Below, piece by piece: positions 1 through 5,505 of a DNA stretch of 12,608 nt (positions are counted from its first letter, which is position 1; each line of letters begins with the position of its first letter). Both the position numbers and the translations under genes were made by a program. This stretch comes from an uncultured Fastidiosipila sp. (GTDB lineage Bacteria; Bacillota; Clostridia; Saccharofermentanales; Fastidiosipilaceae), in NCBI GenBank assembly GCA_938014865.1, contig CALLQJ010000220.1, positions 1-12,608 of the forward strand, written 5' to 3'. The notes beneath the pieces were generated by a model. That model did no database searches and was not told the origin of the DNA. It saw only the letters and a program-made list of their open reading frames with translations.

Positions 1-110
1 CCGAGGTCCTGAAATTGCTGCTTTGCCCGGAAGCTTCCGAAACACCGAAAACGGTGGAAGATGCGGAGGAAAAAGCCGACGACACTGAAGAACGTTCCGA
101 TAAGCGCTGA
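1..110 (+). CDS. C-terminal end of an unidentified protein (5' end outside window)
   Basis: An open frame enters from the left edge (full codons from position 3) and ends at a TGA at 108-110. The visible 35 residues start EVLKLLLCPEAS and become a hydrophilic, mostly acidic tail (EDAEEKADDTEE) ending in SDKR. No domain or motif can be recognised in so short a piece, so I give no function. Two things support a real coding end: the frame is open to the edge, and a strong plus-strand terminator hairpin follows 40 nt after the stop. Acidic disordered tails occur at the C-terminus of many unrelated proteins and do not identify the family. Confidence 0.55.
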   Translation, partial: EVLKLLLCPEASETPKTVEDAEEKADDTEERSDKR

Positions 111-149
111 CAGGGCTTTTCTTTCGGAACATGAAATAAAATGAAATGG

Positions 150-187
150 AAACTTTCGCCGGCAGAAAGCTGCAGCGGAAGTTTTTT
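150..187 (+). terminator. Rho-independent terminator of the left-edge gene
   Basis: AAACTTTCGC (150-159) pairs with GCGGAAGTTT (175-184) with one wobble. An inner GCAG/CTGC stem closes an AAAG loop, and a run of six T follows at 182-187. It lies 40 nt after the stop of the plus-strand gene at the left edge and faces the fprA terminator. Confidence 0.85.
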
Positions 188-190
188 AAG

Positions 191-239
191 ACAAAAAAAG
201 GACCGCCCCGAGAAGCCGAAGCTCTTGGGACCGTCCTTA
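191..239 (-). terminator. Rho-independent terminator of fprA
   Basis: On the minus strand AAGGACGGTCCCAAGAGC, a TTCG loop and GCTTCTCGGGGCGGTCCTT form a long stem with a few wobbles or mismatches, followed by a T-run (the A-run at 193-199 on the plus strand). It starts about 30 nt after the fprA stop and ends the minus-strand block. Confidence 0.9.
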
Positions 240-267
240 ATTTATTTAACCGATGCTTGTGAAACGC

Positions 268-1473
268 TTACTTGACCAGAGGATCTGCCAGGATCTTTTC
301 TGCCATCTTATCGGCAGCTTCCTGAATCGCTTCGATCTCATCTTCCGTCGGAAGTCCTTTGACGTTAATAGGCTCCAAAGCTTCGCCTCTGAAATTCGAC
401 AGCGCCGAGGCAATCCCCTGCGGTGCCTGACTCGCCCAGCCGAAGGATCCCAGGAACTGGAAATAACGCGACTTCGGTTTTAAGACATTGACCACGGCCG
501 CCAGGTACATCGCGGAAGGATGCGGACCGACCACCACGGTCGGCGTCGCAATCACGACAGCGGCTGCGTCTACCATATCCGCCGCCAGATTGCCGACTTC
601 GCGGGTCAGAGAATCCGGGTGGGCCGCAATATTCCGGCAGACCACCGACAAGCCGGGCGGGGCAAGGCGAACGGCATATTTTTCTACCATGGTCTCGACG
701 CTGCCGTGCATGCTGACATAGCCGATGACCACTTTTTTCTTGACTTCATCCGAGGTCCAGGACTCATACATCTGAAGAATTTTTGACGTATCATACCAGA
801 TCGGGCCGTGCGAAGGGGCGATATGACGCGGATTAAGCTTCTTCGTCCACTCCACGTGCCGTGCCACCTGCTTGCGGAACGGCATCATAATTTCCGCATA
901 ATACTGCCGGGCGGCCATGCGCTGATCATTGCTGTCCGTCGAGAAGATTTCCGGGCTGGCATAGTGCGAACCGAAAAGATCGGAGCTGAATAAAATATCA
1001 TCTTCGACCAGGTAAGCCGCTGTATTATCCGGCCAATGGGCAAAAGGAATGGCATGGAAACGCAGCGTCTTGCCGCCGAGATCAAGGCTCTCCCCTTCTT
1101 CCATCACTTGGATGCGCTCCGCCGGAATATGAAGATGCGTGCCGATGAGTTCTTGTACTTTCTTCATGGCAACAATTTTAATATCGGGCCAGCGGCTGAT
1201 CAGATCCGGCAAGGTTCCCGAATGATCCTGCTCGGTATGCAGGCAGACCACATAGTCCAAGGTCTCAACGCCGGCTTCTTTCAGATTGGCCAGCAGGACA
1301 TGAAGCTTTTCCGGGTCCACCGGATCAATCAGGCAGTTCGCTTTTTCTCCGTTAATCAAATAAGAATTGTACGTCGTTCCCATGGGGATGGGCATAAAGG
1401 CGTCAAACATCTCCCGCTCGGGATGAGACGCACCGACTTCAAATACATCAGGACAGACTGTTTGGATTGCCAT
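268..1473 (-). CDS. fprA: Flavodiiron protein, FprA family (oxygen/NO reductase)
   Basis: This is a complete 401-residue A-type flavoprotein. In this family a metallo-beta-lactamase-like domain with a di-iron site reduces O2 to water, or NO to N2O, using electrons from a C-terminal flavodoxin-like FMN domain; it acts in the cytosol. The iron ligands are all visible: H79, E81 and D83 in LHTEQDHSG, H146 in AHWPDN, D165 in SSDLFG and H222 in PSHGPIW. The flavodoxin part begins near residue 247 (VVIGYVSMHGSVETM). The frame opens with a TTG one codon upstream, but I chose the ATG at 1473 because AGAGG lies six bases before it. The rubredoxin gene directly upstream is the likely electron donor. I see no convincing promoter between the rubredoxin terminator and this start, so expression may depend partly on read-through. 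Confidence 0.95.
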   Translation of the reverse strand: MAIQTVCPDVFEVGASHPEREMFDAFMPIPMGTTYNSYLINGEKANCLIDPVDPEKLHVLLANLKEAGVETLDYVVCLHTEQDHSGTLPDLISRWPDIKIVAMKKVQELIGTHLHIPAERIQVMEEGESLDLGGKTLRFHAIPFAHWPDNTAAYLVEDDILFSSDLFGSHYASPEIFSTDSNDQRMAARQYYAEIMMPFRKQVARHVEWTKKLNPRHIAPSHGPIWYDTSKILQMYESWTSDEVKKKVVIGYVSMHGSVETMVEKYAVRLAPPGLSVVCRNIAAHPDSLTREVGNLAADMVDAAAVVIATPTVVVGPHPSAMYLAAVVNVLKPKSRYFQFLGSFGWASQAPQGIASALSNFRGEALEPINVKGLPTEDEIEAIQEAADKMAEKILADPLVK

Positions 1474-1560
1474 CAAAAACCTCTTTCTTTTTTCTTATCT
1501 AAAGTATTTATCTTTAAGCTTTTAACGCTCTGTATTCAGGTATGCTGCATGCTTTCCCTT

Positions 1561-1590
1561 TAAAAAAGCCCGCAGCCAAAGCTGCAGGCC
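1561..1590 (-). terminator. Rho-independent terminator after the rubredoxin gene
   Basis: On the minus strand GCCTGCAGC and GCTGCGGGC (1581-1589 with 1568-1576, one G-U pair) close a TTTG loop and are followed by six T (A-run 1562-1567). It separates the rubredoxin gene from fprA. Confidence 0.85.
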
Positions 1591-1593
1591 CTG

Positions 1594-1620
1594 AAATAAG
1601 CAGCCTTAAGGCGCTTATTT
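1594..1620 (-). repeat. Hairpin between rubredoxin stop and terminator
   Basis: AAATAAGC (1594-1601) pairs with GCTTATTT (1613-1620). Inside it lies the perfect palindrome GCCTTAAGGC (1603-1612), so one nearly continuous stem with a TTAA loop is possible. It sits 12 nt after the rubredoxin stop and just before the canonical terminator. It may stabilise the 3' end of the short transcript or act as a first, weak terminator. Confidence 0.6.
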
Positions 1621-1631
1621 TCTCTTAAAGA

Positions 1632-1790
1632 TTACAGTTCGCTGAACTGATCCTGGCTCGCGCCGCACAGCGGGCATACCCAATCCTCAGGAAGGTCTTC
1701 GAAGGCCGTACCGGCTTCTACACCGTTATCGGGATCACCGACTTCCGGATCGTAAATATAACCGCAAAGATCGCATACATAACTTTTCAT
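1632..1790 (-). CDS. Rubredoxin
   Basis: This 52-residue protein carries one iron on four cysteines and passes single electrons in the cytosol; with flavodiiron proteins it forms the NADH-rubredoxin-O2 pathway. The two knuckles are CDLCGY (C6, C9) and CPLCGA (C39, C42). The typical rubredoxin residues around them are present: YIYDPEVGDP, an EAGTAFEDLPEDWVCP stretch and the expected total length. The ATG at 1790 is preceded by GAGGTGAT with about eight bases between. It has its own promoter (1850-1878) next to a palindrome, and its own terminator. The neighbouring fprA is the obvious electron acceptor. No rubredoxin reductase is visible in the window. Confidence 0.96.
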   Translation of the reverse strand: MKSYVCDLCGYIYDPEVGDPDNGVEAGTAFEDLPEDWVCPLCGASQDQFSEL

Positions 1791-1849
1791 AATAATATCA
1801 CCTCATACAATGGATTCGTGCAAACCGTGACTGTTCACACCTACCGCCT

Positions 1850-1878
1850 ATTATAGGCAAAAAATGAAAAGCTGTGCA
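1850..1878 (-). promoter_or_regulatory. Promoter of the rubredoxin gene
   Basis: A perfect TATAAT (1850-1855 on the minus strand) stands 17 nt from TGCACA (1873-1878), which matches TTGACA at four of six positions. The -10 is embedded in the palindrome GCCTATAATAGGC (1847-1859). The start of transcription would be near 1843, giving a leader of roughly 50 nt. Confidence 0.65.
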
Positions 1879-1892
1879 GTTACAATTGTAAC
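1879..1892. promoter_or_regulatory. Perfect 14-bp palindrome, candidate operator
   Basis: GTTACAATTGTAAC is a perfect palindrome that abuts the -35 of the rubredoxin promoter and begins four bases past the yhbY stop codon. Its core TACA-AT-TGTA fits the TACAnnTGTA form bound by CopY/BlaI-type repressors. The match to that short consensus is seen in the sequence; regulator identity is inference. Confidence 0.45.
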
Positions 1893-1895
1893 GAA

Positions 1896-2201
1896 TTAAG
1901 GAATATTCAGACTTTTTCCTTTTTTATCTAATTCCGGAGAATAACGATATAAGATGACTTTGCGCCCGATCGTCTGGACGACCTCCGCGTCGCAGTACGC
2001 CGCCAGACCGTCCGCAGCATCCCGTACAGAGAGCGGACAATTTTTGAGCACTGTCAGCTTGATAAGCTCACGGGTCCTGAGCAGATTATCGATATGCCGC
2101 AAGGTTTCCTCGCCGATGCCGTCTTTTCCCAGCTGAAAAATACTGTCCAGGTGATTGCCCAGTCCTCTCAGATAACTTCTTTGCTTGCTGTTTAATGCCA
2201 T
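1896..2201 (-). CDS. yhbY: YhbY-family ribosome-associated RNA-binding protein (CRM domain)
   Basis: This 101-residue protein is a single CRM domain, an RNA-binding fold tied to large ribosomal subunit maturation. The visible family signature is LNSKQRSYLRGLGNHLDSIF, then the basic loop QLGKDGIGEE and the TRELIKLTVLKN strand. The frame extends nine codons upstream to a TTG at 2228, but the ATG at 2201 is preferred: AAGGA lies six bases before it and homologues start at MALNSKQR. It follows obg by 65 nt, and the pairing with a GTPase that also acts on the 50S subunit fits a shared role. A weak five-pair hairpin lies in that gap, but no convincing terminator, so the two genes are probably co-transcribed. 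The frame ends just before the palindrome of the rubredoxin promoter. Confidence 0.93.
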   Translation of the reverse strand: MALNSKQRSYLRGLGNHLDSIFQLGKDGIGEETLRHIDNLLRTRELIKLTVLKNCPLSVRDAADGLAAYCDAEVVQTIGRKVILYRYSPELDKKGKSLNIP

Positions 2202-2266
2202 AAACCGTCCTTTACTATCTGATTTCAAAAATTCTCAAAACGCGGACTCTGCCGCTTCCGCCGGTC

Positions 2267-3535
2267 TCAGAAGATAAAGTCGAAGAGCAGATCGCCCATC
2301 TCGACCGTATCGCCTTCTTCTACGCCGGCCTCTTCCAAGGCATCAATAATGCCTTTGCGCCGGAGTTGTCTTTGGAAATACTGCAAAGACTCGGTATCGG
2401 AAAAATTAATTTCCCGCATCAGCTCGTCAACCCAAGGCCCCTCCACCGTGAACGCCTCGCCGTCTTTTCCGATTTTAAAGTCTTCCGTTTCCATCTTGTA
2501 AATCCGAAGATCCTGAACCGGCTCTTCATAGAGCACTGTCGGCGGAAGCTGCTGCAGCCGTTCGGCCGCCGCATTCAAAAGCGCCTGCGTGCCGTAATGA
2601 ATCGGGGCCGAGAGCTGAAAGACTTCGTAACCTTCTTTTTCCAGGCGCTCCTGCAGGGCATTGACCTCGGCTTCTTCCGCCAGGTCAATCTTATTCAGCG
2701 CAATGAGCTGCGGGCGTTCGGCCAGCGCCGGATTAAAAGCCTTCAGTTCCTTATTAATCAAAAGGAAATCTTCATAAGGATCCCGGCCTTCCGAACCGGA
2801 GGCATCCAGGAAATGTAGCAGCAGGCGGGTGCGCTCAATATGTTTTAAAAAGCTGTCGCCCAGCCCCGCCCCTTCACTCGCGCCTTCGATCAGGCCCGGA
2901 ATGTCCGCTATGGTAAAGCTGTAATCGTCCACCGTGGCAATCCCCAGCTGCGGTTCCAGGGTCGTAAAATGATAATTGGCGATTTTCGGGCGTGCGGCGG
3001 AAACCACCGATAAGAAGGTGCTTTTGCCGACATTCGGCAGCCCGATCAGGCCGCAGTCGGCCAGAAGCTTCAGCTCCAGGTTTACATAAAAACCTTTTAC
3101 CTCTTCTCCCGGCTTGGCAAAGCGGGGCGCCTGCCGGGTGGAAGACGCAAAAACCGCATTCCCGGCCCCGCCGCGGCCGCCGGCCGAAAGCAGGACCTTT
3201 TCTTTATCCTCGGTAAGGTCGGCTAAAAGACGGCCGGTATCGGCATCCCGTACGACCGTCCCGACCGGGACCTTAAAGATCAGATCTTCCCCGCTTTTTC
3301 CGGCACATTTCTGTTTACCGCCGTTTTCGCCGTTTTCAGCCGCATATTTGCGCCTGTAACGAAACGCCTCCAAGGTGTTTTCATTGCGGTCCGCGATCAC
3401 ATAAACCGAACCGCCCCGGCCGCCGTTGCCGCCGTCGGGCCCGCCGTGCGGGACATATTTGGCCCGGTGAAAAGAGACCGCGCCGTCGCCGCCGTTGCCG
3501 CCCTTCACAAATATTCTGGCTTCATCGATAAACAT
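2267..3535 (-). CDS. obg: GTPase Obg (CgtA), 50S ribosome assembly
   Basis: This 422-residue protein is a complete Obg GTPase, an essential cytosolic protein that binds the 50S subunit and links ribosome assembly to the GTP and ppGpp state. The domains are in the usual order. The glycine-rich Obg fold covers about residues 1-158 (KGGNGGDGAVSFHRAK, GGPDGGNGGRGG). The G domain has GLPNVGKST (165-173), DIPGLIEGA (211-219), NKID (281-284) and SAP (309-311). An OCT domain follows (about 340-422: FTVEGPWVDELMREINFSD, then RKGIIDALEEAGVEEGDTV). The ATG at 3535 has GGGAGG five bases upstream. Downstream of rpmA there is a strong terminator whose T-run ends 17 nt before this start, so obg is reached by read-through or from a promoter inside rpmA. 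The gene order matches that of many Firmicutes. Confidence 0.98.
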   Translation of the reverse strand: MFIDEARIFVKGGNGGDGAVSFHRAKYVPHGGPDGGNGGRGGSVYVIADRNENTLEAFRYRRKYAAENGENGGKQKCAGKSGEDLIFKVPVGTVVRDADTGRLLADLTEDKEKVLLSAGGRGGAGNAVFASSTRQAPRFAKPGEEVKGFYVNLELKLLADCGLIGLPNVGKSTFLSVVSAARPKIANYHFTTLEPQLGIATVDDYSFTIADIPGLIEGASEGAGLGDSFLKHIERTRLLLHFLDASGSEGRDPYEDFLLINKELKAFNPALAERPQLIALNKIDLAEEAEVNALQERLEKEGYEVFQLSAPIHYGTQALLNAAAERLQQLPPTVLYEEPVQDLRIYKMETEDFKIGKDGEAFTVEGPWVDELMREINFSDTESLQYFQRQLRRKGIIDALEEAGVEEGDTVEMGDLLFDFIF

Positions 3536-3551
3536 AAATGCCTCCCGAGGG

Positions 3552-3580
3552 TAAAAAAGTCCGGCCGAAAAGCCGGACTT
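3552..3580 (-). terminator. Intrinsic terminator between rpmA and obg
   Basis: On the minus strand AAGTCCGGC and GCCGGACTT form a perfect 9-bp stem (3572-3580 with 3557-3565) with a six-base loop, followed by six T. It lies 27 nt after the rpmA stop and leaves only about 16 nt before the obg start, so it acts as an internal terminator or attenuator of the operon. Confidence 0.88.
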
Positions 3581-3606
3581 GAAAAATTTTACTTAAACGG
3601 ATTGTT

Positions 3607-3891
3607 TTACTCGGCAACGGGATAGACGCTGACCTTGGTACGCTTCTTGCTGACGCGCTCGTGTACGACACGGCCGTCAATTTTGGCAAAAAGGGTGTCG
3701 TCTTTGCCTTTGCCGACGTTGTTGCCCGGATGAATTTTTGTACCGCGCTGTCTGTAAAGAATATTCCCGGCCAGGACAAACTCACCGTCGCCCTTTTTCG
3801 CACCGAGACGCTTGGATTCCGAATCACGTCCGTTTTTACTCGAACCCAGACCTTTTTTCTGCGCTAATAATTGCAAATCAATAATAAACAT
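3607..3891 (-). CDS. rpmA: 50S ribosomal protein L27, with Prp-cleaved N-terminal extension
   Basis: This 94-residue protein is bacterial L27, which reaches the peptidyl-transferase centre of the 50S subunit. The conserved core is plain: KNGRDSESKRLGAKK, ILYRQRGTKIHPGNNVG and DDTLFAKIDGRV. The N-terminus MFIIDLQLLAQKKG carries the short extra leader known from Firmicutes. By analogy with staphylococcal L27 (LNLQFFA cut before SKKG), cleavage would fall after LQLLA, before QKKG, leaving the mature N-tail that enters the ribosome. The protease for this step, Prp, is encoded immediately upstream. The ATG at 3891 has GGGAGG with five to six bases between, and the SD lies just beyond the prp stop. 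A terminator follows 27 nt after the stop. Confidence 0.98.
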   Translation of the reverse strand: MFIIDLQLLAQKKGLGSSKNGRDSESKRLGAKKGDGEFVLAGNILYRQRGTKIHPGNNVGKGKDDTLFAKIDGRVVHERVSKKRTKVSVYPVAE

Positions 3892-3903
3892 AATTTCCTC
3901 CCG

Positions 3904-4245
3904 CTAGGATGCAGTAATAATATCCTCAACCCGGACATATTCTGACCCGTAACTCATCTGTATCTGTTTGACGCCGAGTTCAAATGTCTGAAACAAAAAC
4001 CCGGCCTTCTCTGCCGTCTCTCCTTCCGGATCTTCTTTCAGCAGGCAGGACAAGCGTCCGCTCTGAAAGTCATAATCCGTCTCAAGCTTTAAGATATCTG
4101 TCAGTGCACTCACTGTCGTGGCCGCTAAAGCCGTGACCGCCGCGCAGATGATGTCATCCGCATCGTTTTCGGCGTAGCCGGCATGTCCTTCGCAGACAAA
4201 ACCTCTGACGTCACGCCCTTTGTACTGCCAGCTGAGTGTAATCAC
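3904..4245 (-). CDS. prp: Ribosomal-processing cysteine protease Prp
   Basis: This 113-residue protein is Prp, the cysteine protease that removes the N-terminal extension of L27. The catalytic pair is visible as the His of EGHAGYAE (H21) and the Cys of DDIICAAVTAL (C34), the spacing seen in the family. Position between rplU and rpmA is the standard Firmicutes order and gives the substrate next door. The start is a GTG at 4245, 14 nt after the rplU stop. I see no good Shine-Dalgarno before it, and a stop codon lies close upstream in frame, so no earlier start is possible. Translation is therefore probably coupled to rplU, which would also keep the protease below the ribosomal proteins. The family usually begins MI followed by a beta strand, which agrees with this start. 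Confidence 0.93.
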   Translation of the reverse strand: MITLSWQYKGRDVRGFVCEGHAGYAENDADDIICAAVTALAATTVSALTDILKLETDYDFQSGRLSCLLKEDPEGETAEKAGFLFQTFELGVKQIQMSYGSEYVRVEDIITAS

Positions 4246-4259
4246 TGACGCTTACGCGC

Positions 4260-4568
4260 TCACAGCGCGATGTCGTTAATCTTAACGCGGGTATAAGGCT
4301 GACGATGTCCCTGTTTGCGACGATAGCCTTTTTTCGGCTTATACTTGAAAACGACAATTTTCTTGCCTTTTCCCTGCCGGACAATCTCGCCGCTTACTTT
4401 GGCATCCTTGACGTCGTCACCGAACTTAATACCGTCGTCGGCGCTGACCGCCAAGACTTCATTAAATTCCACTTCGTCGCCCTGCTCACCTTCAAGCTTC
4501 TCAACAAAAACTTCGTCGCCGACGGATACTTTATACTGCTTTCCGCCGCTGGCAATTACTGCATACAT
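4260..4568 (-). CDS. rplU: 50S ribosomal protein L21
   Basis: This 102-residue protein is L21, a 23S rRNA-binding protein of the large subunit. The start MYAVIASGGKQYKV and the basic C-terminal signature KKGYRRKQGHRQPYTRVKI are diagnostic, and the length is normal. The ATG at 4568 has GGGAGGA about eight bases upstream. It is the first gene of the minus-strand ribosomal block, with a promoter near 4657-4683 and an ~80-nt leader that can form two hairpins. Such leaders are known before rplU in Firmicutes as L21-leader elements, through which ribosomal protein may feed back on the operon; whether this leader belongs to that class is inference. Confidence 0.98.
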   Translation of the reverse strand: MYAVIASGGKQYKVSVGDEVFVEKLEGEQGDEVEFNEVLAVSADDGIKFGDDVKDAKVSGEIVRQGKGKKIVVFKYKPKKGYRRKQGHRQPYTRVKINDIAL

Positions 4569-4650
4569 ATTGTGTTCCTCCCTTAAACAGGACTCGCTTC
4601 AACAGGTTTCTGCCGAGGCAGAATTAAAGACCCGCCAAATGCGGTCACTC
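4569..4650 (-). ncRNA. Candidate structured 5' leader of rplU
   Basis: The predicted transcript start near 4650 leaves about 80 nt before the rplU ATG. Two hairpins are visible: GACCGC/GCGGGTC around ATTTG with one bulge (4629-4646), and TCTGC/GCAGA around a CTCG tetraloop (4609-4622). Position and size fit the L21 leader of Firmicutes, but I could not compare it with the family consensus. Confidence 0.4.
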
Positions 4651-4656
4651 GGGCAG

Positions 4657-4683
4657 ATTATCAAAATTTCAAACCCGCGTCAA
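4657..4683 (-). promoter_or_regulatory. Promoter of the rplU-prp-rpmA operon
   Basis: On the minus strand TTGACG (4678-4683) is followed by GATAAT (4657-4662) with a short 15-nt spacer. Each hexamer matches the sigma-A consensus at five of six positions. The position just upstream of a ribosomal operon supports the call. Confidence 0.65.
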
Positions 4684-4689
4684 GCACTT

Positions 4690-4703
4690 TCCGCACAAGC
4701 GGA
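4690..4703. repeat. Inverted repeat between divergent promoters
   Basis: TCCGC-ACAA-GCGGA forms a perfect 5-bp inverted repeat a few bases upstream of the rplU -35 and about 24 nt before the -35 of the divergent unit. It could be a protein site, or chance in a GC-rich spacer. Confidence 0.25.
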
Positions 4704-4727
4704 TTGAAAGCTGCTTTTATCGCCCGA

Positions 4728-4757
4728 TTGCCCCTGCCGGCCGCTCTGCGTTATACT
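4728..4757 (+). promoter_or_regulatory. Promoter of the SanA-helicase-Nudix unit
   Basis: TTGCCC (4728-4733, four of six) and TATACT (4752-4757, five of six) are 18 nt apart. It is divergent from the rplU promoter and lies about 38 nt before the first start codon of the plus-strand unit. Confidence 0.5.
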
Positions 4758-4773
4758 AAGCAGCAATTTAAAA

Positions 4774-4780
4774 GGTGAGG
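4774..4780 (+). promoter_or_regulatory. Distant ribosome binding site of the SanA-like gene
   Basis: GGTGAGG lies 14 nt before the ATG at 4795, well beyond the usual spacing. No ATG, GTG or TTG in frame stands closer; an in-frame ATC at 4789 would be at normal distance. Confidence 0.45.
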
Positions 4781-4794
4781 TTTTAAATATCCCA

Positions 4795-5487
4795 ATGAAG
4801 ACAGGGCAAAGAAAAAATCAAAGCGTTTTCCGCAAAATAAGCAAAACCCTATTATTAATACTTATTATAACAGCCGTCATCATCTTCGGCATCAATGCGT
4901 ACATGCTCAGCACAACGCGCAGCCGGATAAAAGAAGCCGGCGCCATCCTGGCGGACGGCGAGCAATTTGAGGCCATCCTGGTTTTGGGAGCCGGCGTCCG
5001 GAACGGGAAGCCCACGGCCCTTTTGCAGGACCGGCTCGATACCGGCATTGCCCTTTATAAAGGCGGCGCGGCGCCTAAACTCATCGTCAGCGGCGATCAC
5101 AGCTCCTCCGCTTATAACGAGGTCGGCGTGATGAAAAACTATGCGATGGAACAGGGCGTCCCCGAAGAAGATATTTTTCAGGATCATAAAGGCTACTCAA
5201 CTTATGAATCCGTGATGCGGGCCCGCAAAATATTCCGGGCCGAAAAGCTTATTTTTGTCAGCCAGAATTATCACCTGTACCGTACCTTATATCTCGCCGA
5301 CAGAAGCGGCATCCGGGCGCTTGCCGCCCCTTCTGACCTGCACCTTTACAAAAAGATGCCCTCGTATCAGCTGCGGGAAGCCGCCGCCCGCTGCAAAGAT
5401 TTTTTCACCGGCATCTTTCAGCCGCCCTACTATGCCGGAGGCGAAGAGATCGACCTCACGGGGGACGGGCGCATTACAAACTCTTAA
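4795..5487 (+). CDS. SanA/YdcF-type DUF218 protein, membrane anchored
   Basis: This 230-residue protein has one N-terminal membrane segment (about 18-40, LLLILIITAVIIFGINAYML) after a basic start (MKTGQRKN), so the rest probably faces the outside. The soluble part is a DUF218 domain: ILVLGAGV, the LLQDRLDTGIALYKGG helix, LIVSGDHSS and GVPEEDIFQDHKGYSTYESVMRA, then FVSQNYHLYRTLYLA. Proteins of this family such as SanA affect envelope permeability and resistance to vancomycin; the biochemical activity is not settled. The C-terminal end EIDLTGDGRITNS resembles the short tail of relatives. It is the first gene of a three-gene unit and ends 18 nt before the helicase gene, though a functional link with that gene is not evident. 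The start has an unusually distant ribosome binding site. Confidence 0.88.
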   Translation: MKTGQRKNQSVFRKISKTLLLILIITAVIIFGINAYMLSTTRSRIKEAGAILADGEQFEAILVLGAGVRNGKPTALLQDRLDTGIALYKGGAAPKLIVSGDHSSSAYNEVGVMKNYAMEQGVPEEDIFQDHKGYSTYESVMRARKIFRAEKLIFVSQNYHLYRTLYLADRSGIRALAAPSDLHLYKKMPSYQLREAAARCKDFFTGIFQPPYYAGGEEIDLTGDGRITNS

Positions 5488-5505
5488 AACAAGGAGGCAA
5501 AGAAC

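Noticed and set aside
1477..1560. A separate promoter for fprA
   Set aside because: The stretch is AT-rich but I find no hexamer pair with acceptable match and spacing.
1036..1563. A 175-codon open frame on the plus strand over the fprA region
   Set aside because: It is antisense to the clear flavodiiron gene, shows no recognisable domain, and runs through the rubredoxin-fprA spacer into the terminator.
2202..2266. A terminator between obg and yhbY
   Set aside because: Only a 5-bp GCGGA/TCCGC stem with a ten-base loop and a broken GTTTTGAG tail is present, too weak to call.
2366..2818. A 150-codon open frame on the plus strand
   Set aside because: It lies wholly antisense within obg, whose domains and ribosome binding site are unambiguous.
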